Below, in pieces: positions 1-6,883 of a DNA stretch of 13,289 bases. Positions within the stretch are counted from its first letter, which is position 1. Each line of letters begins with the position of its first letter. The stretch spans positions 1 to 13,289 of the forward strand of contig JAAZBA010000181.1 of assembly GCA_012514045.1 (NCBI GenBank), given 5' to 3'. Position numbers and translations under genes: made by a program. Below the pieces are notes generated by a model, which saw nothing but the letters and a program-made list of their open reading frames with translations, had not been told where the DNA came from and searched no databases. This DNA is from Clostridiales bacterium. GTDB lineage: Bacteria > Bacillota > Clostridia > Oscillospirales > QAMX01.

Positions 1-1
1 A

Positions 2-715
2 AAGTACGGCGTTGGCTTCCGTAACGGTGATATTGCTCTGGGTCTTGAGATTCAGGCCAAGCTCGACGAGATGATCGCCGATGGCACCGCCGCGGAGATA
101 TCCAACAAGTGGTTCGGCGCGGATGTTCTTCTCAAGAACGAGGACTTTATTGAGGAGAGCGAAGCTCCCGCCGGAGACAATTCCCTTCAGGCTATCCTTG
201 ACAAAGGTAATCTTGTTCTCGGACTTGACGACAGCTTCCCCCCCATGGGCTTCCGCGATGACAGCAACAATATCGTCGGCTTCGATATTGACCTTGCCAC
301 GGAGGTTTGCAAGCGTATCGGCGTTAAACTGGTGCTCCAGCCCATCGACTGGGACGCGAAGGAGATGGAGCTCAGCACAGGTAATATCGACTGCATCTGG
401 AACGGCATGACAATCAATGATGAGAGAGTGGCGAACATGTACTTCACGAAGGCATATATTGCCAACGAGCAGATTGTGATTGTGCCCACAAAATCACAGA
501 TCAAAAAAATCGATGGTCTTAAGGGCAAAATTGTCGGACTTCAGAAGGGTTCTTCATCCCTTGAGGCTCTCTCAAAGCACGATGTATTCGACGAAGTCAA
601 GTCAATTACGGAGTTTGCCGACAACGTTACGGCGTTCCTGGATCTGAAAGCCAACAGAGTTGACGCTTTTGTGGTTGACTCAGTAGCCGGCAGATATATT
701 ATGGCAAACAACTGA
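2..715 (+). CDS. Amino-acid ABC transporter substrate-binding protein, tandem domains (5' partial)
   Basis: Extracellular solute-binding protein of the polar amino-acid (family 3, HisJ/GlnH) type; it would deliver an amino acid to the permease and ATPase that follow. The frame is open from the window's left edge, so the true start lies outside; the internal ATG at 71 is not a credible start. The first ~43 visible residues are the end of one binding domain (YGVGFRNGD, then a helix, then ISNKWFG). A ~30-residue acidic linker follows, then a second domain opening with GNLVLGLDDSFPPMGF and VGFDIDLA. That domain keeps the ligand-site signatures NGMTINDER (Arg for the alpha-carboxylate) and VDAFVVDS (Asp for the alpha-amino group). 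It stops right after the strand leading back to lobe 1 (GRYIMANN), roughly 50 residues earlier than family members. The 30 nt to the permease start have no room for the missing part. Family assignment is firm; the specific amino acid is unknown. Confidence 0.9.
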   Translation, partial: KYGVGFRNGDIALGLEIQAKLDEMIADGTAAEISNKWFGADVLLKNEDFIEESEAPAGDNSLQAILDKGNLVLGLDDSFPPMGFRDDSNNIVGFDIDLATEVCKRIGVKLVLQPIDWDAKEMELSTGNIDCIWNGMTINDERVANMYFTKAYIANEQIVIVPTKSQIKKIDGLKGKIVGLQKGSSSLEALSKHDVFDEVKSITEFADNVTAFLDLKANRVDAFVVDSVAGRYIMANN

Positions 716-745
716 TAAACCTAATCCGTATTCTGGAGTTAGGCG

Positions 746-1456
746 ATGACACAATTTTTTAAAACAGCTTACCTGCTGACCGATGGCATTAAATATACTC
801 TCATCATATTTTTTGTCACAATAATCCTCTCAATGCCTCTGGGGTTTCTGCTGACTTTGGCGAGAAACAGCAAAATCAAGGTTATTCGATACCTTACCGC
901 CACTTATGTGTGGATCATGCGCGGCTCTCCCCTCATGCTTCAGCTGTTCTTTTTCCTCTACGGCTTGACCTTTATCCCTGTTATAAACAAATTTCTTGTG
1001 ATGGACAGGCTCACCGCTGCCCTTGTGGCGTTTGTGCTCAACTATGCCGCCTACTTCTGCGGCATATTCAGAGGCGGACTTTTGGCGGTTGATCCCGGGC
1101 AGTACGAGGCTGCCAAGGTGCTGGGGTTGGGGAAAATCCGCACATTCGTCAAAATCGTTATGCCTCAGATGATCCGTGTGGCGCTGCCCGCCATATCGAA
1201 CGAGTGCATTACCCTTGTGAAGGATACGGCTCTTGTTACAGCCATAGGTTTAACGGAGCTTATGTACTTCGCCAAGACAGCTGCCAATAATCAGGTCAGC
1301 GCCCTGCCCTATCTTGTGGCGGCGGTGTTCTATCTGCTGATGAACCTGGTGCTTGAGAGACTTTTCGCTTACCTTGAGAAGAAATACAGCTTCACGAAGA
1401 ACACGGTACCGGCGCAGGAGCGTCCGAAGCTGTTCGGAGGGAGGCAAAAAGTATGA
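746..1456 (+). CDS. Polar amino-acid ABC transporter permease (HisM/GlnP type)
   Basis: Integral-membrane subunit of an amino-acid uptake ABC transporter, 236 aa, a normal length for the family. A GGAG ribosome site sits a few bases before ATG 746. Hydrophobic segments are visible at about residues 17-38, 62-80, 88-110, 145-170 and 185-206. The conserved WIMRGSPLMLQLFF segment (56-70) and the cytoplasmic EAA loop (EAAKVLGLGK 121-130, then MPQ and ALP) that docks on the ATPase are both present. It lies 30 nt after the binding-protein gene, and its TGA overlaps the ATPase start as ATGA, which suggests translational coupling. Only one permease is visible, so the channel is probably a homodimer, as in GlnP-type systems. 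Family is clear; substrate is not. Confidence 0.94.
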   Translation: MTQFFKTAYLLTDGIKYTLIIFFVTIILSMPLGFLLTLARNSKIKVIRYLTATYVWIMRGSPLMLQLFFFLYGLTFIPVINKFLVMDRLTAALVAFVLNYAAYFCGIFRGGLLAVDPGQYEAAKVLGLGKIRTFVKIVMPQMIRVALPAISNECITLVKDTALVTAIGLTELMYFAKTAANNQVSALPYLVAAVFYLLMNLVLERLFAYLEKKYSFTKNTVPAQERPKLFGGRQKV

Positions 1457-2199
1457 GCATGATTGTTGTAAAGAATCTAAAGAAGAGCTTTGGGGACAAT
1501 AATGTTCTCGACGGCGTCTCTTTCTCTGTGGAAAAAGGCGAGACTGTGGCGGTTATTGGCCCCTCCGGCTCCGGCAAGTCCACGATGCTTCGTTGCCTCA
1601 TAAACCTCGAACAGGCTGAGAGCGGGACCATTATAATAGAGGACGCGCCTCTTCTTGTGGACGGAAAATACGTAAACGAGAAGGATGCCAGGTTGGCATG
1701 TATGAAAATGGGCATGGTGTTCCAGAATTTCAACCTTTTCCCCCACCTTACCGTTATGGGAAATTTGACCTGCGCGCCGCTTGAGCTTAGAAAGATGACA
1801 AAGAGCGAGGCGGAAAAGAGGGCGAAGGAGCTTTTAAAGAAGGTCGGGCTTTCCGAAAAAGCTGACGACTATCCGTCGATGCTGTCGGGAGGCCAAAAGC
1901 AGAGAGTGGCTATAGCCAGAGCGCTTATGATGGATCCGGAAATGCTTCTGTTTGACGAGCCTACATCTTCCCTGGACCCCCAGCTCACTGCGGAGGTTCT
2001 GGCGGTAATGCGCCAGCTGGCGCAGGACAGGATGACGATGATCGTCGTTACCCATGAGATGGGCTTCGCAAGAGAGGTGGCGGACAAGATACTGTTTATG
2101 TGTGACAGAGAGATAATCGGCGAAGGCACGCCGAAGGATATATTTGAAAACCCGGAGGATCTTAGGATAAAGGAGTTTATCGACAGTATCCTGAAATAA
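1453..2199 (+). CDS. Polar amino-acid ABC transporter ATP-binding protein (GlnQ/HisP type)
   Basis: Cytoplasmic ATPase that powers the amino-acid importer, 248 aa, full family length. All nucleotide-binding motifs are visible: Walker A GPSGSGKST (36-44), Q-loop Gln91 in VFQNFNLFPHLT, ABC signature LSGGQ (144-148), Walker B LLFDEP with catalytic Glu169, D-loop SSLD, and switch His201. The VFQNFNLFPH and DEPTSSLDP wording is typical of the polar amino-acid subfamily. The DEPTS-A-LDP alanine of many relatives is Ser here, which should be harmless. The start codon lies inside the permease stop (ATGA, 4-nt overlap), and it is the last gene of the operon, followed after 30 nt by a strong hairpin. 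There is no C-terminal extension of the MetN (NIL domain) type. Confidence 0.95.
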   Translation: MSMIVVKNLKKSFGDNNVLDGVSFSVEKGETVAVIGPSGSGKSTMLRCLINLEQAESGTIIIEDAPLLVDGKYVNEKDARLACMKMGMVFQNFNLFPHLTVMGNLTCAPLELRKMTKSEAEKRAKELLKKVGLSEKADDYPSMLSGGQKQRVAIARALMMDPEMLLFDEPTSSLDPQLTAEVLAVMRQLAQDRMTMIVVTHEMGFAREVADKILFMCDREIIGEGTPKDIFENPEDLRIKEFIDSILK

Positions 2200-2229
2200 A
2201 ACGTTATACATTATAAAAGAATAAGAGAA

Positions 2230-2261
2230 GGGGCTGCAGCGATTTGTTTCGCTGCAGCCCC
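2230..2261. terminator. Perfect 12-bp hairpin between convergent operons
   Basis: GGGGCTGCAGCG (2230-2241) and its exact complement CGCTGCAGCCCC (2250-2261) enclose an 8-nt loop. It lies 30 nt after the ATPase stop. In the plus direction no T-run follows directly. In the minus direction the hairpin is followed by a moderately T-rich stretch (TTCTCTTATTCTTTT), so it may work better as a terminator for the leftward operon, or for both. The stem is seen directly; termination is inferred. Confidence 0.75.
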
Positions 2262-2271
2262 GAAGTGTATA

Positions 2272-2351
2272 ATCCCCCTCCGGGTCTGCGTGACGCATAC
2301 TTGCGTCGGGTTTCCCCCCAGCACTGCTTGCAGTGCGTAGGCTAGGGGGAT
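2272..2351. repeat. Multi-hairpin palindromic element, possible dispersed repeat or structured RNA
   Basis: An 80-nt block in the convergent intergenic gap is closed by the perfect inverted repeat ATCCCCCT (2272-2279) / AGGGGGAT (2344-2351). Inside are two perfect hairpins, GACGCA-TACT-TGCGTC (2292-2307) and GCACTG-CTTG-CAGTGC (2321-2336), giving a three-way-junction shape. A second C-run (2314-2319) could pair with the same G-run (2345-2349) instead of the outer arm, so two exclusive folds are possible. No ORF of note lies inside. It could be a REP/MITE-like dispersed repeat, the end of a mobile element, or the 3' structured part of a transcript. The pairing is seen; function and copy number are unknown. 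Confidence 0.5.
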
Positions 2352-2361
2352 AGGATAACTA

Positions 2362-2388
2362 ACTTCTGCAAAAGCTAAAAGCAGGAGT
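2362..2388. other. Weak imperfect inverted repeat downstream of the leftward operon
   Basis: ACTTCTGC (2362-2369) and GCAGGAGT (2381-2388) pair at 7 of 8 positions, plus one G-U, around an A-rich 11-nt loop. It lies 38 nt beyond the stop of the last leftward gene, between it and the multi-hairpin block. No good T-run follows, so a terminator role is doubtful. Apart from this and the elements at 2230-2351, nothing else is visible in 2200-2426. Confidence 0.25.
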
Positions 2389-2426
2389 CCATTCGAAGGC
2401 TTCCCCTTGATGGATACATCGCGTTT

Positions 2427-3254
2427 TTATGTCAATGTCTCTCGCAGAATATCCGTATTTTCACGCAGCTGATTTTCATCACGCTGGAACACGCCGATTG
2501 TGGCAATGTCTCCGGGCTTGATGTTTTCGTAAATCTCGCGAAAACACTCCCTCAGCACAGTTCTCTTGTCGCCGCCGTTGAAAATCTGCCCTCCGGCAAG
2601 GATTTTGTAGGCAATACAGGGCTTTTTCGTGCTGTTTATAGCTTTGTACGTAATGAAACGGTCTTCGGGATAGAAAACGATGTGGCCGCAATCGTTGGAG
2701 ACGTATCCTTTCTCATCCTCCCTGACAGGACGGCGGGCGTTATAGAGGCATGCCATGTAGAAGTCCACATCCCAGCCTTCTCTCTCGGACATGAGAAGAT
2801 GCTCCGGGCGGTGAGTGGAGAGACCTATGGGCAAGCCTGTCTCTCTGAGGAGACGGATTTTGTCCTTGAGCACGTCGATCTCCCCTGACTCAATCAAACC
2901 GTCCGTGACAGCGCCCTGGAGGTAGATTGCCACAGGCTCCAGGGGCAGAAGCTGACGAAGCGAGTAGTTGAGGTCAATGGCGGAGTGGGTCTGGAATATT
3001 ATGTTCATTTTTCCGCCGTTGTTGCGGTATTGACGTATGACACGGTAGATAAACGGACAGGCCAGCGCCTGATATGTGTTGATGCCGCATTTTTCCGCCT
3101 CAAAAAGTGTTTCGCATATTCGTTCAGCTGTGTAGTAGTCCAGCATCTCGTCACGGGTGTATTTTTTGGGGATATAGGAGTGACCGGAAAAGGGATTGTT
3201 GCCAATGGTAAGCCTTGTTATTTCGATACCACAGAAATTAACACTGGGAAGCAT
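2427..3254 (-). CDS. Aldo/keto-reductase-fold protein lacking the usual catalytic tetrad
   Basis: A 275-aa soluble protein, last of the seven-gene leftward operon, 18 nt after the propeller gene and preceded by an AAGGGGGG ribosome site. By eye it follows the aldo/keto reductase TIM-barrel order: a first strand region ITRLTIGNNPFSGHS (12-26), AEKCGINT (53-60), IYLQGAVTDGLIESG (110-124), GLPIGLSTHRPE (140-151), CIAYKILAGG (213-222), and a C-terminal IGVFQRDENQLRENTDIL (253-270) like the family's late NAD(P)-phosphate region. The tetrad is not where expected: the D-x-A-x-x-Y site reads NTYQAL, the Lys site reads FQTH, and the His site reads YLQG. It may be a divergent enzyme, an isomerase-like barrel, or a partner of the true reductase upstream. 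Fold is a moderate-confidence inference; function is unknown. Confidence 0.7.
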   Translation of the reverse strand: MLPSVNFCGIEITRLTIGNNPFSGHSYIPKKYTRDEMLDYYTAERICETLFEAEKCGINTYQALACPFIYRVIRQYRNNGGKMNIIFQTHSAIDLNYSLRQLLPLEPVAIYLQGAVTDGLIESGEIDVLKDKIRLLRETGLPIGLSTHRPEHLLMSEREGWDVDFYMACLYNARRPVREDEKGYVSNDCGHIVFYPEDRFITYKAINSTKKPCIAYKILAGGQIFNGGDKRTVLRECFREIYENIKPGDIATIGVFQRDENQLRENTDILRETLT

Positions 3255-3272
3255 TGTAATTCCCCCCTTAAT

Positions 3273-5162
3273 TTATACTTGCTTCTCGTAAATCTTGTCC
3301 TTTGTCACGCAGTACACATATCCGTCACAGAAGACGACGAGGTAAGCCTGCGCCACCGTCATTATCTCCCGTTTCAGGACAAGTCTTTCTTCCCTTAGTT
3401 CCGCCAGATATATTGTATCGCCTGTTCTTAATATATACTCGCTGCCATTTCCCGTATAGATGATCTCTTTCAGGCTTTCATCATACCGGGGGCGGTTATA
3501 TAACCTGATCTGCTCTCCGTCGTATTCCCCGAACAAAGGCTCTCCCTGCCGCATGCAGAACATAACAAGAGCGGAGCCGGTTTCGGTCATGCCGAGAACG
3601 CAAGCCCTTGACGTGCCCTCCGGAGCCTGCGTCTTTTTCTTTATTTCCAGCGTGTCACAGTCTATCTCAAGGACGTAGCAAAGGTCGCTTTTCGGAGCGG
3701 TAACGTTGCAGTCGGTCATATAGGTGGTGGAGCCTATAAGGATATCCCTTGATTTATCGTACCGAAGAGAAATAATATGCTGGGCGTAGAGGGGATCGTC
3801 TATGTGCAGCTCCTCCTCCGACACCGTGTCGTACTTCGAAAGCACACAGCCGATAATGCCGTAGTGGTGGTTTGAGGCGTAGTAGATGGTGTTTCCCTTT
3901 TTCGCGTCCGCGACGGGTCGCATGGCATGCTCAGGGGAAGCCATAACTCTCGGGTTTTCCGGGAAATTGATATTTCTCTCCGGGTCAAACTCCGTGAGAA
4001 CGCCCTCGGTATATGAAGCCATGTAGGCTTTTCCATCTATATGCCATACCCTAAGCACCTCGCCCAGTCCCGGGGATGCCCGCCCCGCGTCAAAGGACTT
4101 ACCGGTGACGGTGTCAATGAGCCAGAAGCGCTGGGTAATGAAAGGCGTGCCCAGCAGAAATCTGTCTCCAACCCTTGTAAGGCAGTCCACATGGCCAATG
4201 GCGTCACTGTCAAGGGTGTAGGTATTTATCAGCTTTCCCTCGGAGGAGAACACATAAACCTGTCCGTAAAGGTTTACATCAATGATATTGCCATTTTTAG
4301 TGGCATCGCAGGCTCCGCCGTCGGGAGCGGAGCAGATAAGCTCTACGTCACCGGATTTCGTGTCCCAGCGGAATATTTCGCAGCCTTTGACGCCAATCTT
4401 ATAACCGTAAGCGATGCCGTTCCGGAGAGAAAACCATATGGCTTCCTGCCGAGGCGCAGAGGATTTGTCAAAGGTAAATGCGCTCGTATCAAGCCAGCCC
4501 TCATAAGGGACGTATACTCTTCCGGCAGGATCGACGATAGACTTTGTCATGGAAGCATCGGCGCTGATGGGGAACAGCTCCTCCAGCGTCTCCTCATAAG
4601 GGTTCCAGCGGTAGAGGGAGCTGTATTCGGTGGTAAATCTGACGGTGTGGGTGCCGTCAACGTTTCGGAAGCCTCCGTGTGCAATGGTGGCTTTTGTGAA
4701 GTTTTCGTAGATTTTACATGTTGTTTTCTTCTCGATATCGAAGGATACACCGCAGAGACAGGGATATGCAAAGGCGAATGCCAAAAGCTTTTGTGTCTCC
4801 TTATTGTACTGCATACCGGCGAACACAAGACCGGAGCGGGCTCCGGTGTAGAACACCTCGTACTCTCCCGTGGACAGAGTAAGACGGACAAAGGCCTGAA
4901 GATCGGATATGAGCCACATGGTGTCGTTGTCGGTGCAGACAGCGCTGTAGGCTCCGCAGCAAATGATAGTGTTTTCCACTTTTTTGAAGCGATATATTTT
5001 TTTACACTCGTTTTCCGTTACAAGAGCGCCGAGGCAGCCGGTATTGCTGTTCCAGGTGGAGATAAAAAATCTCTCCTCCCCGGTTATGGGGTCTATACCT
5101 GCGGGAGTAAGGGGCGTATTTATAAACGGATCTCTCGTCTTCGGTATATCGTATATTTTCAT
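3273..5162 (-). CDS. Large cytoplasmic beta-propeller-like protein of unknown function
   Basis: A 629-aa protein made almost wholly of short beta-strand repeats with turns such as DPITGEERFF, DPAGRVYVPYEG, DTKSGDVELI, DTVTGKSFDAG and DPERNINFPENP. This suggests a double propeller or one very large one. There is no signal peptide, lipobox or membrane segment, so it is probably cytoplasmic, unlike many relatives with this repeat style. A recognisable stretch runs RPVADAKKGNTIYYASNHHYGIIGCVLSKYD (about residues 413-443). I see no catalytic motif I would trust. The start follows the preceding reductase stop by 2 nt with a GAGGAA ribosome site 7 nt upstream, so the two are co-translated. In a sugar-pathway operon a lactonase, lyase-like or ligand-sensing role is possible, but this is speculation from context. 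Confidence 0.8.
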   Translation of the reverse strand: MKIYDIPKTRDPFINTPLTPAGIDPITGEERFFISTWNSNTGCLGALVTENECKKIYRFKKVENTIICCGAYSAVCTDNDTMWLISDLQAFVRLTLSTGEYEVFYTGARSGLVFAGMQYNKETQKLLAFAFAYPCLCGVSFDIEKKTTCKIYENFTKATIAHGGFRNVDGTHTVRFTTEYSSLYRWNPYEETLEELFPISADASMTKSIVDPAGRVYVPYEGWLDTSAFTFDKSSAPRQEAIWFSLRNGIAYGYKIGVKGCEIFRWDTKSGDVELICSAPDGGACDATKNGNIIDVNLYGQVYVFSSEGKLINTYTLDSDAIGHVDCLTRVGDRFLLGTPFITQRFWLIDTVTGKSFDAGRASPGLGEVLRVWHIDGKAYMASYTEGVLTEFDPERNINFPENPRVMASPEHAMRPVADAKKGNTIYYASNHHYGIIGCVLSKYDTVSEEELHIDDPLYAQHIISLRYDKSRDILIGSTTYMTDCNVTAPKSDLCYVLEIDCDTLEIKKKTQAPEGTSRACVLGMTETGSALVMFCMRQGEPLFGEYDGEQIRLYNRPRYDESLKEIIYTGNGSEYILRTGDTIYLAELREERLVLKREIMTVAQAYLVVFCDGYVYCVTKDKIYEKQV

Positions 5163-5164
5163 GG

Positions 5165-6043
5165 CTATTTCCTCGATGTTATGATTTTCATTGTCTTTTC
5201 GATGGGCACTCTCTTTGATATCTCCGTGACGCAGTCCCTTGCGGCTTCGGACAGGGGTGGGCAGGCGATAAGCCGGGCGTTCTCCCTGACCTGTTCCACA
5301 GTCTCGCAGCCCAAGGCAAGGGAGGTTACCCCCTCTACGTCACGCATGTAGGAAACCGCGAGCTGGGGCATCGTCATGTCTTCGGCTCTTGCCACTTCTT
5401 TAAGCTCATCTATTGAGCCTTTCAGGAGGGAAAACTCCTCCGGCAGAGTCTCCATGCAGACAAGCCCCTGGAGGAACACGCTTCTTACGAAAACCATCAC
5501 CCCGCTTTTCGCAAGGTCGGAGATGATCCCTGAGGTTATGAGCCTTGTGTCCAGAACTCCTGCAGGGAGCTGGATAGCCCTGAGGTATGGTTTTGCCAGT
5601 ACCGCCTCCGCTTCGCTTCTGTTGTAGATTGAAGCGCCGGGAGCGCGAATCCGGCTCTCCTTCGCAAATGTCTCCTGAAGGCCGTCGCTATAGGCGAGCA
5701 TATCCCCCACCGCATGGAACATATAAACGTCTATATGATCCCTTCTGAGGTTTAAAAGGGTGTTTTCCAGACTTTCTTTCAGCTCACAGCGGATGTCCTC
5801 ACCCTTGAGCCTGAATTTACTTGTTATAAAAGGGATATCGCCGTGTTTTTCAATGAATGAGCCGATGATCGCCTCGGAACTGCCGTAAGCCGCGGCAGTA
5901 TCAAGGGAGGTGACCCCAAGTTCGAGGGCTGTCTTTATGATTTCGTGGGATTTCTCGGTTGTGGGCTTCCCCGTGACGTTGGCAACGCCGTATTCCATCC
6001 CCAGCTGGACGGTGCCCAGGGTGAATTTTGATATATTTTTCAT
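5165..6043 (-). CDS. Aldo/keto reductase, NAD(P)-dependent
   Basis: A 292-aa soluble oxidoreductase of the aldo/keto reductase superfamily that reduces aldehydes or ketones, or oxidises sugars, with NAD(P)H. The N-terminal LGTVQLGMEYGV is typical. The whole tetrad is visible: Asp48 and Tyr53 in LDTAAAYG, Lys76 in ITSKF, and His110 in YMFHAVGD. RIRAPGASIYN (131-141) is the family's GxSxY strand, and the end keeps SLALGCETVEQVRENA, the cofactor-phosphate region. Length is slightly short, as in the bacterial LGTxxLG..YG(V/I) group. Its ATG follows the dehydrogenase stop directly (TAAATG) with no clear ribosome site, implying coupling. In this operon it could reduce the aldehyde released by the aldolases, but the substrate cannot be read from the sequence. 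Confidence 0.9.
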   Translation of the reverse strand: MKNISKFTLGTVQLGMEYGVANVTGKPTTEKSHEIIKTALELGVTSLDTAAAYGSSEAIIGSFIEKHGDIPFITSKFRLKGEDIRCELKESLENTLLNLRRDHIDVYMFHAVGDMLAYSDGLQETFAKESRIRAPGASIYNRSEAEAVLAKPYLRAIQLPAGVLDTRLITSGIISDLAKSGVMVFVRSVFLQGLVCMETLPEEFSLLKGSIDELKEVARAEDMTMPQLAVSYMRDVEGVTSLALGCETVEQVRENARLIACPPLSEAARDCVTEISKRVPIEKTMKIITSRK

Positions 6044-6829
6044 TTACTTCGCCGTATAGCCTCCGTCCACAGGGATGTTGGCGCCGGTTATGTACTTTGA
6101 AGCGTCGGACACAAGGAAAATCACCGTACCCACAAGGTCCTCCGCAGTGGCCATCCTGCCCAGCTGGGTGCGTTTGCCGTAAACCTCCGCGAAGCGGGCG
6201 GTATTGTGTTCGCTTCTGCAGCCGCCGGGGCTTACGCAGTTGCAGCGCACGCCGAAGCGCCCATAGTAGCTGCCGCCGAAGCGGGCAAGATTGATCATGC
6301 CGCCCTTGTGGAAGAAGTAGTCAGCCGCCATGCCTCCGGGCATTTGCGCTTCCTCGTACATGGGGTAGTCCGGGCCTATCATGCCCTGCATGGAGCCGAT
6401 CATGACGATTGAGCCCTCCCGGTTCTCCGCTATGGCGTCGCCGAAGGTGCGCATGGCGAGGAAAGTGCCTGTGCCGTTTACCGCCATGGACTCTTCGTAT
6501 TCGCTCTTGGGGCAGTGAAAGCCGGAAACGGGACGGGCTACGGCGTTGAGCACAGCGGCGTCAATCCTGCCCTCACGCTCCAGCACGAAATCGCGGAAAG
6601 CAAAAAGCGAGTCCTCATCTGCCTGATCCGCCTTGAAGGCTGTGACATAATAGCCCTTTTCCCGAAGGGCGGCGGCGTTGTTTTCCAGCGTATCAATTGT
6701 ACGAGCGCCGATGTAGACCTTCGCGCTGCCCTCAGCGAAGCCCTCAACCATGGCGTTGCCGTATACACCCTTTCCGCCGAGAATGACAACAACTTTGCCT
6801 TCAACGGAAAACATGTCAAGAGTTTTCAT
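6044..6829 (-). CDS. Short-chain dehydrogenase/reductase (classical SDR)
   Basis: A 261-aa Rossmann-fold NAD(P)-dependent oxidoreductase that usually acts on alcohol/ketone groups of sugars or sugar acids. Catalytic Ser146 (IGSMQGM), Tyr171 and Lys175 (YFFHK) and structural Asn118 (AVNGTGTF) are all present; so are the PGG (201-203) and C-terminal VDGGYTA motifs. Two signatures vary: the glycine motif reads GGKGVYG (18-24) rather than TGxxxGIG, and the NNAG strand reads LNAVARP (95-100). A Y-rich insertion (PDYPMYEEAQMPGG, 153-166) lies just before the active-site Tyr. There is a good AGGAGG site 8 nt before ATG 6829. It follows the second aldolase by 54 nt and abuts the aldo/keto reductase gene. 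The family is sure; the substrate is not. Confidence 0.92.
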   Translation of the reverse strand: MKTLDMFSVEGKVVVILGGKGVYGNAMVEGFAEGSAKVYIGARTIDTLENNAAALREKGYYVTAFKADQADEDSLFAFRDFVLEREGRIDAAVLNAVARPVSGFHCPKSEYEESMAVNGTGTFLAMRTFGDAIAENREGSIVMIGSMQGMIGPDYPMYEEAQMPGGMAADYFFHKGGMINLARFGGSYYGRFGVRCNCVSPGGCRSEHNTARFAEVYGKRTQLGRMATAEDLVGTVIFLVSDASKYITGANIPVDGGYTAK

Positions 6830-6883
6830 TTGCGGTACCTCCTGTGATGTTAATATAATCAGCCTTTGCGGCAGGGAGCGGAA

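Noticed and set aside
716..745. Frameshift hiding the missing end of the second binding domain
   Set aside because: Only 30 nt lie between the stop and the permease start, and none of the frames resembles the missing YGVGFR...KWFG segment.
4041..5351. Long open frame (436 codons) on the plus strand
   Set aside because: It lies opposite the propeller and reductase genes, which have family-like sequence, ribosome sites and operon spacing. Its product resembles no family and it has no credible ribosome site; it is an artefact of codon bias on the other strand.
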